Below, piece by piece: positions 31,425 through 40,782 of a stretch of 59,019 bases of DNA. How positions within the stretch are numbered: position 1 is the first letter of the stretch; each line of letters begins with the position of its first letter. The translations under genes and the position numbers were made by a program. The notes below the pieces were generated by a model. The model worked only from the letters and a program-made list of their open reading frames with translations, ran no database searches and was not told the DNA's origin. This DNA comes from a virus, in IMG/VR virus record IMGVR_UViG_3300042344_000344, positions 1 to 59,019 of that record; one strand, given 5' to 3'.

Positions 31425-33866
31425 TTAAGATTGTTCAACAACACCTAGAGTGACAGCGCCAGCGCCAAGAATATTAGACGTACTGGTAGGTATGCCGACT
31501 ACGGCATAACCAGAATTCAATGTCGAATCATTACTGTTATAATTGGCTAACAAAATACTTGAGCCATTAGTGGCTATCACAAACCCGGCAACACCACCTG
31601 CACCTAACTCAAGATATTTGAGTCCGTTAATTCCCGTAGCTGGGAATCCATAGGCTTGGGTAGCTACGCTGGCATCTGTTGCGTTTACCGCGAAAGAGCT
31701 AGAGGGGTTGCTTGAATAATTGCTATAAAGCGTAGTCCCGATATTTACGATTTGGTTTGCTTGACCACTCGAAGAATTCACACGCCATTTATTTGCGGAG
31801 GGCATTGAAGAATAAGAGACAGGGATTTGAGAGCCCGTAGCGCCGCTAATCGGTATTCTCATGGCTTTATCGGTCGAATTTCCACACAAATAGATAAAGT
31901 TAGCGGTTGAGGCAAGTTTATACCCGCCTCCTACAGTGGTAAACCAGCCTGTCCAGGTCGCGCCATTCGTGGATTGTTGGACATAAGCGCCTGTGTTTGC
32001 ACCTGTATTCGTGCAAATGTACCGGCTTCTTGTGGTGTCATAATTTAGCTTGCCCGAAAGATAAACCGAGATATTCCCATCAGCAACGGTATATTGCCCT
32101 CCTACAATGGTCCAAGTAACGCCGTCGTCGGTGGATCTGGCAACATAACCGCCATTATTAGCCGCAAAAATAGTGCTACCTTGCCTCCAAATACTCGTAA
32201 TCTCAGAACCCCCAGGCATGCTGTAGGTATAAACAACAGATAAACTGGTATCGCTGGTGCTTGTGTTAAGAACACCATTTAAACCATATATAAATCCTGA
32301 TCCACTACGAGTACAAAATCCTGTGATGGTATTACCGACACCGGTGGTTCCCATGAAATTCCAAGAGGTTGTTGGGGTATTGGAATACATTATGTATGAG
32401 GAGCCAGCACCATTATCCCACCCAGTCATATAGTAATAACCGGTAGATGCTTTATAAGCGATTTGGGGCACTCTATTCGCATACATCCAATAACGTCCGC
32501 CTGAGCCCCCCGAGGTGAAAACTTGAGTAAGACCTGTAGCGCCTATCGTATAAATAGCAAACGGCTCAATATTATTTCTTACAGCCAGAACATAATTTGA
32601 CCCTGGAAATACCGCTGTATACACGACACTACCATTTACCCATACGCCAGCATAAAAAGCCGCAGTGCTTCCAGCAGTCCAAGTGCTACCATTATCCGAG
32701 CTGTAAGCATAGTTAGCGCGACCGTTGGCCCCGTTTCCATTGTCTATAACTGTATGGTGTGCGTTATTAGCACCGCTTATCAAATAGGTCTGAGCAATTC
32801 CAGGGACAGAACCATAAGAATATCCACTTGAAGGGATACCACTTACCGCTGACCATGTCACGCCACCGTCAGTAGACCTAAGCGCACAAGGCGAACCTGC
32901 GGTTGCACCCTGCGTGACCGACGTTATTTTTACGAAGTAATTTCCCGTACTTTGGTCAATTGCTACTGGAAATTGCGAATAGTTACCGTCTATGTTGTAA
33001 GCGTATAAAGCACTTGTGTAAACACCAAACCCAGAAAAATTTACGAAATCAGAAGTCGCGCCGATTTGTGTACCGTTTGAACCCGTAAATACTGCTTTAC
33101 CTCCGATTTCTTTGCAGTCGTACCATGCGTAATATTGCCCCCACGGCAGTACGGAGAAAGACGTGGGGACGTTTGAAGGCGACACGTAAATACCATTGGC
33201 GGCAAGGATTATGAATCGACCTGCGGCATAAGCCAAGCCGTTAACACCAGCATTCGTGGCCGCCGTCACCGACACTGCCGTCCAAGGTCCAGCAATATTC
33301 GTCGCGTAATAAATATCGTCAAGACCAGCAGACGTCACTATATAGTAGCCGTTGCCGAAAGCCATAGTTCTAGGGTATTTGTTCCACCAACCCAATGCAG
33401 ATTCAGTCCAGGTAACGCCATCTGTACTGTAATTTATAACAGCTTGACCAGTTATATTGTTATTACCTGTAAGTATCCAATAAGAATTTAGATAAAACGC
33501 GTTAGTCGGAGTAAATTGAGTGCTTGTTAAAGTCGTTGACGTAAGTTCAATGACACTTGGCGTGGTATTGGCAGTGATGGTAATGGACTCGCCCGTTGCA
33601 AGCGTAATGGGTCCGGGTAGAAGATTTTTAGTTTCTTGCGCTGGCCAATTTGCACCGGCAGCATATCCCGACACAGCAGCTACAGATAATGGGTAAGTAA
33701 CACCACTTGAAACTTTATTTAGCGTAACCTGCGGATACGAGTTTGCCGTAAGCCCAGTCACCATAGCGGTCTTTACCACCGCAGTGGTAGACGCAGGAAC
33801 TGTGTAAATGGTGGAAGGCGTGGTCGAATTAACTGTAGCCGAAACTGACTTTGGGGTGCTAGGCAT
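31425..33866 (-). CDS. Receptor-binding / tail protein with Asp-box beta-propeller (813 aa)
   Basis: The first ~110 residues form a fibre-like beta domain with STTAVVKTAMVTGLTANSYP, a segment found in phage particle-surface proteins. The body carries repeated Asp-box motifs of the sialidase/BNR type: STDGVTWTE, STDGGVTWSA, SSDNGSTWTA, STDDGVTWTI and STNGATWTG, evenly spaced with Trp/Tyr-rich strands between, indicating a beta-propeller. Asp boxes are structural, not proof of glycosidase activity; no catalytic set is identified. Probably binds or processes a surface glycan of the host. Base composition and codon choice are more A/T-rich than flanking virion genes, suggesting recent exchange. 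Confidence 0.72.
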   Translation of the reverse strand: MPSTPKSVSATVNSTTPSTIYTVPASTTAVVKTAMVTGLTANSYPQVTLNKVSSGVTYPLSVAAVSGYAAGANWPAQETKNLLPGPITLATGESITITANTTPSVIELTSTTLTSTQFTPTNAFYLNSYWILTGNNNITGQAVINYSTDGVTWTESALGWWNKYPRTMAFGNGYYIVTSAGLDDIYYATNIAGPWTAVSVTAATNAGVNGLAYAAGRFIILAANGIYVSPSNVPTSFSVLPWGQYYAWYDCKEIGGKAVFTGSNGTQIGATSDFVNFSGFGVYTSALYAYNIDGNYSQFPVAIDQSTGNYFVKITSVTQGATAGSPCALRSTDGGVTWSAVSGIPSSGYSYGSVPGIAQTYLISGANNAHHTVIDNGNGANGRANYAYSSDNGSTWTAGSTAAFYAGVWVNGSVVYTAVFPGSNYVLAVRNNIEPFAIYTIGATGLTQVFTSGGSGGRYWMYANRVPQIAYKASTGYYYMTGWDNGAGSSYIMYSNTPTTSWNFMGTTGVGNTITGFCTRSGSGFIYGLNGVLNTSTSDTSLSVVYTYSMPGGSEITSIWRQGSTIFAANNGGYVARSTDDGVTWTIVGGQYTVADGNISVYLSGKLNYDTTRSRYICTNTGANTGAYVQQSTNGATWTGWFTTVGGGYKLASTANFIYLCGNSTDKAMRIPISGATGSQIPVSYSSMPSANKWRVNSSSGQANQIVNIGTTLYSNYSSNPSSSFAVNATDASVATQAYGFPATGINGLKYLELGAGGVAGFVIATNGSSILLANYNSNDSTLNSGYAVVGIPTSTSNILGAGAVTLGVVEQS

Positions 33867-33878
33867 GATCTTTTCCCA

Positions 33879-34526
33879 TTAGGTAAAGAAATAATACAGA
33901 AGAGAATTGTCGGTCACTGTGAGTGCCTGAAATGATGGCGCAGCAGCCCCGTTAGAAGTTAGGACCTGACCTGGGACACCTTGAGCAGTGAAAGCGTAAG
34001 CACTCCCTGTCCCGTAGCTCACGCCACCAGCGGTTGGCGTTGCTGAACCATTAGTTCCACCGTTGGCTATGGCGAGAGTTCCCGCCACAGTAACCGCCCC
34101 GCCTGTGGCGGTCGCCGGAGTAAGGCCAGTGGTACCAAATGAGATGGTAGTCACACCAGTCGAGGTGGCAGAAAGCGTACCTGAGACAAAGCTCAAGCCT
34201 GACCCTACTGTCACGGCCTGCATGGCGGTGCCATTGCCGTAAATGATGCCGTTCACCGAGGTGGTGAGTGTGATCGCAGGAGTGGATGTCGCGGTAGCTT
34301 GAGCGACGGTCCCGGCGAAGCCATTAGCCGAGGCCACGGAAACCGAGATTTTGTCGGCCAAAAGCCTGACAGTCCCGCCGTTATCCTTGTAATAAAGCTT
34401 GCCGTCCGTATAGTTGAGCGCGAGTTCCGCGCCGTTGGCCGAAGACGTTAAATTACCAGCCGTGGGTACAGCAGTAGCCGTGGCGCTTCCGTATATAAGT
34501 ATTGGGGTGTAACCTGATTGTGACAT
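33879..34526 (-). CDS. Tail fibre-like protein (215 aa)
   Basis: Short Ser/Thr/Gly/Ala beta-repeat protein. The N-terminus has ANGAELALNYTDGKLYYKDN, a motif of phage fibre caps, then repeats such as GIIYGNGTAMQAVTVGSG and a VAGTLAIANGGTNG segment shared in type with the large fibre that follows. It starts 12 bases before the propeller gene in transcription order and overlaps the large fibre by one base. Likely a co-assembling fibre subunit. Confidence 0.62.
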   Translation of the reverse strand: MSQSGYTPILIYGSATATAVPTAGNLTSSANGAELALNYTDGKLYYKDNGGTVRLLADKISVSVASANGFAGTVAQATATSTPAITLTTSVNGIIYGNGTAMQAVTVGSGLSFVSGTLSATSTGVTTISFGTTGLTPATATGGAVTVAGTLAIANGGTNGSATPTAGGVSYGTGSAYAFTAQGVPGQVLTSNGAAAPSFQALTVTDNSLLYYFFT

Positions 34527-37500
34527 TAAAATGCCCCTCCGGCGATGCCAGCCGTCATTTTGCCAGTTGATGGGTTCGCTGTCAAGCCGGACGACACCTG
34601 CGCGGCCTGATTACCACTGGTGGCTGCAACCAGCGTTAAATAGTAGTTAGCATTTGTGACGTTGGCGGTTGTACCAATATTCGTAGCATTTGTGGCGGTC
34701 GTGGCGGTCGTGGCGGTCGTAGCCGTAGCAGCGTTACCACCGATAGAAAGACTCGCAGCAGTTCCGGTCAATCCCGTTCCAGGTCCTGTGAATTGCGTGG
34801 AAGCGGTGATCGTAGTTCCAGTGACAGCTGCAGCAGTCGTCGCGCCAATCGTGGTACCATTGATCGAACCACCAGTGATTGCTACGCTATTTGCATTCTG
34901 AGTGGCCATCGTACCGAGGCCAGTAATGTCAGAACTGGGAATAGTAGCCGACGCAGTAAAAGCTGAAGTGCCATTGCCCTTAATGTACCCGGTTAAAGTC
35001 GTTGCTCCAGATCCACCATTTGCCACCGGCAGCGCGACCCCGGACAATGTAACCGCCAAGGTACCGCTAGTCGTAATGGGAGATCCCGTGACTGACAAAA
35101 AGGCTGGGACCGTCATCGCTACCGAAGTCACAGTACCACCTGCAGCCGGGGTAGCAGAAACCGTGATACCGCCTGCGGTATTTGAAATGGTAACGTTAGT
35201 CCCTGCGGTGAGTGTGCTCAGCGTATAACCGGTGCCATTACCAATTAAAAGCTGTCCGTTGGTGGGAGTCGCCGTGTTTCCGGTTCCGCCATAACCGACC
35301 CCGATCGTCGAACCATTCCAGGTACCCGCAGCGAGAGTGCCAACACCTGTAATACCAGTATAAGAACCAGACAGGCGGGCAGCAGGCAGAGTGCCAGAAG
35401 TGATATTAGCAGCGTTTGTAGTGTCCGTAGTAGCCGATGCGGCCAAGCCAGAGACTGCTGCGGCAGCGATTGCGATCGAAGTGTTCGTAACGGATGTAAC
35501 TCGCCCATAGGTGTCCACCGCGAAAACTGGCACTTGGGAGGCCGACCCGTAAGTCGCGGCTGTCACCCCGCTTGTGCCGAGCGAAATAGTTCTTGCCGCC
35601 GACCCATCATAGGTAGTTCCGGTGTTCAAAACCAAACCGGTACCCACTGTTAGCGCGTTTGGATTTGCAGCCGTAATCGTTGTCGATCCACCCAGGCTTA
35701 CCGAATTACCATTGATGGTGATCGAGCTATTGGCAAGCTGAGCGTTGGTAATCGATCCGGAGGTAATCTGATTCGCGTTAATGGCGATCGAAGCATTCGC
35801 AGCAACGGTTATTTGGCCCTGAGCATTAACCGTAAAGGTCGGAACCTGTGAGGCGGACCCATAAGCTGCGGCCGTCACACCGGTATTAGTGATCGAAAAC
35901 TGCGTACCGGAGAGGGTGAGTCCCGTGCCCGCGCTGTAAATCTGTGCCGAGGACACCTGAACGAACGTTATCGGCGTCGTTCCAAAGGTGATCGTGCCCG
36001 AGGTATTGCAGACGTAAGTCTCGCCAGCTCCGGTAAGGCCCGAAGTGACGAAAAATGCGTCGCCCTCACCTAGAGCTGTTGGGCTTTTCAAGCCGTAACT
36101 ATTCGCGTCGGTGGCTCGAGTCAGAACCCATGCGACCGACCCGCTGCCGACCGTAGTTACCGTGTAAACACCATTTTGAGCCGGTGCGGCTTGATTATAT
36201 ACTAAAATACGATCATTCAGCGAAGCTACCACTCCGTCGGGCGTGAAAGCCGTCAGAGCACCCGCGTTTGTTAAAGTGGCCCCGACACCTGCAGCCCCGT
36301 TGTTATAAGTCGCAGTTAGGGGGTTAGGCGCTTCGTATTTTACCGGTGTGTGGTAAGTGATGCCTTGTGCCGCGATCGTGTCGACGTAGGACTTGTTTGC
36401 AATATCAGTCGGGTTTGTAGGCGTTGTGCTAATCGTGCCTGATGTGGTCGTAACTGAAGTGAATGTACCAGCCGCAGCGGTGGACGCACCGATAGTCGTG
36501 CCATTGATCGACCCTCCGGTGATTGTAACGCTGCTGGCGTTTTGCGTAGACATTGTCCCCAGGCCGGACACCTGAGTATTCGTAATCGCGATATTTGTAT
36601 CGGCAAGTGCAGTTAACTGACCCTGCGCGTTAACCGTAGCGGTCAGGGTTTTGGAGGCCGCGCCATAGGAAGCAGCCGTTACGCCTGTGTTTGATATTGC
36701 GATCGTTACTGGTGTCGAGCCGTCGTAGCTTGTTCCACTCAATCCCGTGCCAATTGTTAATGCATTAGGGTTAGCTGCAGTGATAGTACCTGATGCACCC
36801 AGTGCGACCGTTATGCCGTTGTAAGTGACTGAACTATTGGCGAGTTGAGCGTTGGAGATTGTCCCGGATAGGTCTGAAGTCGGAATTGTCGCGGAGGCCG
36901 TAAAAGCGGAAGAACCGTTCCCGACCACATATCCAGTTAGTGACGATGCACCCGTACCGCCATTCCCGACGTTTAATATGCCGGACAGAACGATATTCCC
37001 GCCCGTAGGCGCAGCGGGTAGGAACCCGGTGGTTCCAGCACTGAATGTAACTACGCCGCCTGTGAGTGAAAACTGCTGCCAGGAGCTGGACGTGTAACCC
37101 TCAAAGGCATTAAGTGTCGAATTATATCGAAACTGCCCGTCGATACCGCCTGGACGCTGAGCCGAGGACCCTGATGGAACCAATACCGCACCAGTACCCG
37201 GCAGCGTCGGATTATCGGAGATCGCAATTGTCGGATTTCCGGCTACTGCGTTTCCATTCGTAACGTCGATCTGACCGGCGGTCCCCGCGATTAACCGCAA
37301 TCCGGTGGTAGTACCCGCATTGACGTAGGGGATCCCGGAGCCCCCGAGATTCGCGAAGGCTGCGGCCAGCCCGGAAAGCGAGAGCGTCGGATTCGCACCG
37401 GTACCGTCAGCGTTCGCTACCGAAAGACCGACGCCGGAAGTCGCGATCTGCCTTGCCACCACAGTACTGGCCGAATTTTTAACGATAATACCCGAACCTG

Positions 37501-37780
37501 CGGCCTCGAGCGAACCTGATGCGCCGTTAAGCGAAATCCGAAGGAAAGACGTGGCACCACCGTCCGTTAGTCCCAGACCAGTATTTACGGCCAAGTAACG
37601 GCTGTTCGATAACGAAAGCTCCTGATTCATAGTCAGGAACGTCTGCGTCTGACTTGGAGTCGCAGCAATCGCGCCCGTAGTCGTCTGAACGGTCTGCCCG
37701 TTCTGTACGACCGGTACCAGCTCCGAGCCTGTGATCGCACCCGCAGGTGGCAGCTGATTAATTGAAATTTGTGCGGCCAT
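34526..37780 (-). CDS. Large tail fibre protein with internal repeats (1084 aa)
   Basis: N-terminal anchor ISINQLPPAGAITGSELVPV, shared with the protein at 39617-40201. The body is low complexity (Thr, Ser, Ala, Gly, Asn) with recurring units: NTGVTAASYG...TVNAQGQ three times, GLGTM(S/A)TQNA...TGGSINGTTIG twice, and NPNALT(I/V)GTGL three times. These are the beta-strand repeats of long phage fibres. It ends AGIAGGAF. Repeats make it prone to recombination. A tail fibre attached near the adaptor is inferred from order. Confidence 0.75.
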   Translation of the reverse strand: MAAQISINQLPPAGAITGSELVPVVQNGQTVQTTTGAIAATPSQTQTFLTMNQELSLSNSRYLAVNTGLGLTDGGATSFLRISLNGASGSLEAAGSGIIVKNSASTVVARQIATSGVGLSVANADGTGANPTLSLSGLAAAFANLGGSGIPYVNAGTTTGLRLIAGTAGQIDVTNGNAVAGNPTIAISDNPTLPGTGAVLVPSGSSAQRPGGIDGQFRYNSTLNAFEGYTSSSWQQFSLTGGVVTFSAGTTGFLPAAPTGGNIVLSGILNVGNGGTGASSLTGYVVGNGSSAFTASATIPTSDLSGTISNAQLANSSVTYNGITVALGASGTITAANPNALTIGTGLSGTSYDGSTPVTIAISNTGVTAASYGAASKTLTATVNAQGQLTALADTNIAITNTQVSGLGTMSTQNASSVTITGGSINGTTIGASTAAAGTFTSVTTTSGTISTTPTNPTDIANKSYVDTIAAQGITYHTPVKYEAPNPLTATYNNGAAGVGATLTNAGALTAFTPDGVVASLNDRILVYNQAAPAQNGVYTVTTVGSGSVAWVLTRATDANSYGLKSPTALGEGDAFFVTSGLTGAGETYVCNTSGTITFGTTPITFVQVSSAQIYSAGTGLTLSGTQFSITNTGVTAAAYGSASQVPTFTVNAQGQITVAANASIAINANQITSGSITNAQLANSSITINGNSVSLGGSTTITAANPNALTVGTGLVLNTGTTYDGSAARTISLGTSGVTAATYGSASQVPVFAVDTYGRVTSVTNTSIAIAAAAVSGLAASATTDTTNAANITSGTLPAARLSGSYTGITGVGTLAAGTWNGSTIGVGYGGTGNTATPTNGQLLIGNGTGYTLSTLTAGTNVTISNTAGGITVSATPAAGGTVTSVAMTVPAFLSVTGSPITTSGTLAVTLSGVALPVANGGSGATTLTGYIKGNGTSAFTASATIPSSDITGLGTMATQNANSVAITGGSINGTTIGATTAAAVTGTTITASTQFTGPGTGLTGTAASLSIGGNAATATTATTATTATNATNIGTTANVTNANYYLTLVAATSGNQAAQVSSGLTANPSTGKMTAGIAGGAF

Positions 37781-37781
37781 A

Positions 37782-38123
37782 TCAGGTGCTCGGAGTCAAG
37801 GGGTTGATATTTCCGTTATTGCCCGGGGTGTTATTGTTCTGCGTTGAAGAAATCTGCAGATTATTTCCCGTGCTCGTGACCAAGTACTCGTTGTCGTCCG
37901 CCACCGAGACGTCCGGGCGAGGAAAGCGTAAGTTAATACGCTCGGTCTTTCTGGCCGGGAGTCTATACGGGTCGAATTGATCCGCGCACCCCTGGTCGCA
38001 GACACGCAGCCCGGGGAAGTTCGGATCCTTGCGCATCACCGAGTAATAACGCTTCATCTTACAGCGATCGCAGACTGCAATTGCAAGCGAAGAATTACCG
38101 GTGGTATCGAGAAAGATCGGCAT
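37782..38123 (-). CDS. Small virion protein with Cys4 zinc-knuckle-like motif (113 aa)
   Basis: CDRCKMKRYYSVMRKDPNFP then VCDQGCADQFDPYRLPAR: two Cys pairs that could bind one metal, followed by a basic segment and a disordered Asn/Thr-rich tail. A CDRC...CD.C....PYR pattern like this is common in small proteins next to phage adaptors. Probably a neck or tail component; function not known. It shares one base with the adaptor gene. Confidence 0.65.
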   Translation of the reverse strand: MPIFLDTTGNSSLAIAVCDRCKMKRYYSVMRKDPNFPGLRVCDQGCADQFDPYRLPARKTERINLRFPRPDVSVADDNEYLVTSTGNNLQISSTQNNNTPGNNGNINPLTPST

Positions 38124-39199
38124 TATCGGGTGTACACCGCAATGTTTGGGGCCCAGTAAATCGGGGACTTGTCGCGCTCTTCCTGCTCGGCTTCATTGAA
38201 ATATTGATCGGCGAGTTCTTTTAAGTACTTCGCACGATCTACTGCTACTGCGGGAAGCGAGAGCGCCATATGTTGCGCAAGCATGTACTGGATTGCCAGA
38301 CACCAGCGATCAGGGATTTCGAGGGTGTTCGAGAGCTTACCCACGTCTTGAACGAGTCGCGAGTACCAGACGGTCATTTGAATGAAAGCATCACTCGGCG
38401 TCGGCCACAAATAGAGCGTAGGCTGGGGGATCGTGCGATCGAACCAATACTGGTAGGGCTGGTTCGCCGTGAAGTTCTTGTTTGGCAAGTTGGTGTAGTC
38501 GTCGCGGTTCAGACGGGCCATCTGAATCTCTCGGCTATTATTACCCAGGTAGAACTCTCGGAGTGCAAGCGTGGTACCTCCGGAGGCCCGGACGCGGTAT
38601 CCGGTAACATCCTGCCCAGGATCTATATCGGTCCAGAGCCATTGGTTATCGGTGACGGTCACGGTCCCGAGGTTATGGAGCGTGTTCCAGGTCACCCCAA
38701 GATCGTTCGAGTATTCGAGAGTCAACGTCCAGACCGCGTCACCGCCACCGGAGACGTAAGGTAGAAGACCGATTGAGCCTATGTATTCGGGATTTCCCGA
38801 ACCGTATTGGATCGAAATATTACCATTTGGTGACGACTGCTGGCAATAAGTGCTGGTATCACTATCGAAAGCAAAAGCCACGGTACCACCGGCAGACGAA
38901 GCGTACGTACCCGAGGGGCGATTCATCGTGCGATAAAGCACATTTAGCGCGTCATTCGAACCCAGCGGTAACTCGTATTGGTACTGGTCGGGTTTAAGAC
39001 CAATTACCAGCTTGTCGATTGCCCAATACTGAATACCTTTGTTGATCAGCGCAGACAGCAGAAAAGTGAGATTCTGCTTTGCGGATCTGGTCTGTTCGTT
39101 GGTAAGCTCTTCCGCGAGTTTACCGCACTTGCGAGCACCCTCGTCTATGAACTCTTGAACCGTTACTATTGTGGTGCCGACTGTACCCGAAGTCGTCAT
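38123..39199 (-). CDS. Head-tail adaptor with inserted carbohydrate-binding-like domain (358 aa)
   Basis: The two ends resemble phage adaptor/neck proteins: helical start (QEFIDEGARKCGKLAEELTN, LTFLLSALINKGIQYWAID) and PTLYLWPTPSDAFIQMTVWY with IPDRWCLAIQYMLAQHMALS at the end. Between residues about 90 and 215 lies a separate beta domain (ISIQYGSGNPEYIGSIGLLP, WTLTLEYSNDLGVTWNTL, VTGYRVRASGGTTLALREFY) with the look of a discoidin/F5-8C galactose-binding fold. So this is an adaptor decorated with a surface beta-sandwich. It would sit at the portal-tail junction. Confidence 0.72.
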   Translation of the reverse strand: MTTSGTVGTTIVTVQEFIDEGARKCGKLAEELTNEQTRSAKQNLTFLLSALINKGIQYWAIDKLVIGLKPDQYQYELPLGSNDALNVLYRTMNRPSGTYASSAGGTVAFAFDSDTSTYCQQSSPNGNISIQYGSGNPEYIGSIGLLPYVSGGGDAVWTLTLEYSNDLGVTWNTLHNLGTVTVTDNQWLWTDIDPGQDVTGYRVRASGGTTLALREFYLGNNSREIQMARLNRDDYTNLPNKNFTANQPYQYWFDRTIPQPTLYLWPTPSDAFIQMTVWYSRLVQDVGKLSNTLEIPDRWCLAIQYMLAQHMALSLPAVAVDRAKYLKELADQYFNEAEQEERDKSPIYWAPNIAVYTR

Positions 39200-39208
39200 G
39201 AAAGTCCT

Positions 39209-39616
39209 TTACCATCCGGGGCATTTCCACCTGCGGAGACTTGCCTTGGCTCGTGGCGCATCGCCCGACGCGTTCTTCACGACACCCGACATTCTAGCAC
39301 AGAAACTATCCTTCCGTGAACCCCCCTGTGGCTGGGGAGCTTTCAGGTTCGATCCGGTTTCCCGGTTGTACTTGGCTCTTCCTTTGGCCGTGAGGCCTGC
39401 GCCCTCAGATGTCGCCAGCTTTTCACCACGTCCGACAGCAAGTGCAACACCGCCCTTAGCTTTTCTTTCAGGTAGCTTCGCATAAGACTTGCCCTTCACG
39501 TTACTAGAAGTATACTCGGAAGCTACCGAAGACGGAATCCCGACCTTCTTCGCGAATGCGGGGTTATGCTCCGCTGCTTTCATTAACCGAAATTGGGCCT
39601 TGGACTTGGCTGGCAT
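39209..39616 (-). CDS. DUF3008/DUF6321-type basic protein (135 aa)
   Basis: N-terminus SKAQFRLMKAAEHNPAFAKK with VPSSVASEY-like continuation resembles DUF3008. The C-terminus (LTAKGRAKYNRETGSNLKAP, QGGSRKDSFCARMSGVVKN, LRRWKCPGW) resembles DUF6321. Both are short basic domains found in phage virion regions; functions unknown. Very Lys/Arg-rich, so it may contact DNA or package with it. SD AGGTGG. Confidence 0.68.
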   Translation of the reverse strand: MPAKSKAQFRLMKAAEHNPAFAKKVGIPSSVASEYTSSNVKGKSYAKLPERKAKGGVALAVGRGEKLATSEGAGLTAKGRAKYNRETGSNLKAPQPQGGSRKDSFCARMSGVVKNASGDAPRAKASLRRWKCPGW

Positions 39617-40201
39617 TTAAGCCACCTGATTCATGGTAGCGATAACGGAAGGGATCGCGGGGTAAGTCGGTGATACGCTGGCAGGTAGGGCCTCCATCGT
39701 CAAGGTCGCGACCGTTGGAAGCCATACGATTTCGGCATACTGGGCTGCGGTAAGCGACAGAAAAATATTCCAGGCCGTGACTCCATACCCAAAAATACTG
39801 GCCGACTTCCTGGCTGGGATCGTTACCTGGGTCGCCGAGTTCGCGAGATCTGCACCATTTACTCGAAACCAAATGGTAACGTCCTCTTGCGTGTTTTCGA
39901 CGTTTTTGAATTGAGCACTAAACTGAAGATTATAAACTCCGGTCCTCGGCACAGTAATGCGGCTGTTGCTCACCACCGTAACACCGTCTGCAACGTCGAC
40001 CGAATTGAAAGTCATAACCGTCCCAGCACTAACGCTGCCAGTCTGGTCAAGGTTACTGCTAAAAGCGCCGTAAGAGGCGTCGTAGGCCCTGATGGAGTCA
40101 AGCGTAGCCTTTACGTTCGCACCGCTCTGAACAAGCGGCACAAGCTCCGCACCCGTTAGGGTGGCGGCGGCAGGCATCGCGGAGATTTTCTGATCAGCCA
40201 T
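39617..40201 (-). CDS. Virion protein with fibre anchor and C1q-like beta domain (194 aa)
   Basis: The first ~40 residues (KISAMPAAATLTGAELVPLV) match the N-terminal anchor of the large fibre at 34526-37780. The rest reads like a C1q/TNF-type jelly roll: SRITVPRTGVYNLQFSAQF, VTIWFRVNGADLANSATQV, then an alternating strand pattern. Likely a short fibre or decoration trimer using the same attachment point. Starts with TAATG overlap. Confidence 0.66.
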   Translation of the reverse strand: MADQKISAMPAAATLTGAELVPLVQSGANVKATLDSIRAYDASYGAFSSNLDQTGSVSAGTVMTFNSVDVADGVTVVSNSRITVPRTGVYNLQFSAQFKNVENTQEDVTIWFRVNGADLANSATQVTIPARKSASIFGYGVTAWNIFLSLTAAQYAEIVWLPTVATLTMEALPASVSPTYPAIPSVIATMNQVA

Positions 40202-40440
40202 TACGAGGCCTCCAATACGATTTTACTATTGTCTTCTTGAAGGACGTATCCTGGGGTCGCTTCGTCAAGAATGTAGGACGTCGTTACCGGAGCGTTCCCG
40301 TACATATCTACCACCCCATTATCACCAACATCCAAGCCCCAATCCGTACCGCCGATTACGTTTTGAGCCCCTACGCCGCGAGCGAACCCATCGGACGTAT
40401 TGGCCTGATTAGCTACGCCGGAATATCCGACGATTCCCAT
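40201..40440 (-). CDS. Small virion-region protein (79 aa)
   Basis: Gly/Asn/Asp-rich with GIVGYSGVANQANTSDGFAR at the N-terminus and VLQEDNSKIVLEAS at the end. No motif recognised. It abuts both neighbours (start and stop overlapping by one or so bases) within the head gene series, which supports expression. Likely a minor head or decoration protein. Confidence 0.55.
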   Translation of the reverse strand: MGIVGYSGVANQANTSDGFARGVGAQNVIGGTDWGLDVGDNGVVDMYGNAPVTTSYILDEATPGYVLQEDNSKIVLEAS

Positions 40441-40742
40441 TAAATGCCTGCCTGAACCAGCTTCAGGGTCGCGGTACCCGAACCGGAATTTACTAACACC
40501 TTAATACCAGTAACGGGGAAAGCATAATTGCCGTCGGCATTCGCCGCTTGCGAAGCTACCGTCGGATGTGAAAACCACGTTGAGAATCCCGTCGCAGGGT
40601 CATCGAAAGTATGCTGCACGGTGTAATTCACCGTCCCGGTAACTATAACCCCGAATCCTACGTTAAAGGGGCTGATGTTGGTGTTCATTACCAAAGAATC
40701 GCTCGATCCGACTCCGGTTTTCGATACTGTTTGAACCTTCAC
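40440..40742 (-). CDS. Small beta-rich virion protein (100 aa)
   Basis: Beta strands with SDSLVMNTNISPFNVGFGVI, TVNYTVQHTFDDP and TGIKVLVNSGSGTATLKLVQ. Short proteins with the VQHTFDD...W..H pattern are frequent beside podophage capsid genes and are probably virion decorations. Overlaps its neighbour by one base. Preceded upstream by a very stable UUCG hairpin. Confidence 0.62.
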   Translation of the reverse strand: MKVQTVSKTGVGSSDSLVMNTNISPFNVGFGVIVTGTVNYTVQHTFDDPATGFSTWFSHPTVASQAANADGNYAFPVTGIKVLVNSGSGTATLKLVQAGI

Positions 40743-40761
40743 GTTGTTCCCCGGTGTTAGC

Positions 40762-40777
40762 GGGGGCCGAAGCCCCC
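40762..40777 (-). terminator. Intercistronic UUCG hairpin
   Basis: Minus-strand GGGGGC-TTCG-GCCCCC, a six-pair stem closed by the extra-stable C(UUCG)G loop, just after the stop of the gene at 40783-41529. No U-tract follows, so mRNA stabilisation or partial termination is more likely than full termination. Confidence 0.6.
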
Positions 40778-40782
40778 TACTA

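Noticed and set aside
31425-37780. Diversity-generating retroelement acting on fibre genes
   Set aside because: Repetitive fibres suggested a variable region, but no reverse transcriptase gene or template/variable repeat pair was found.
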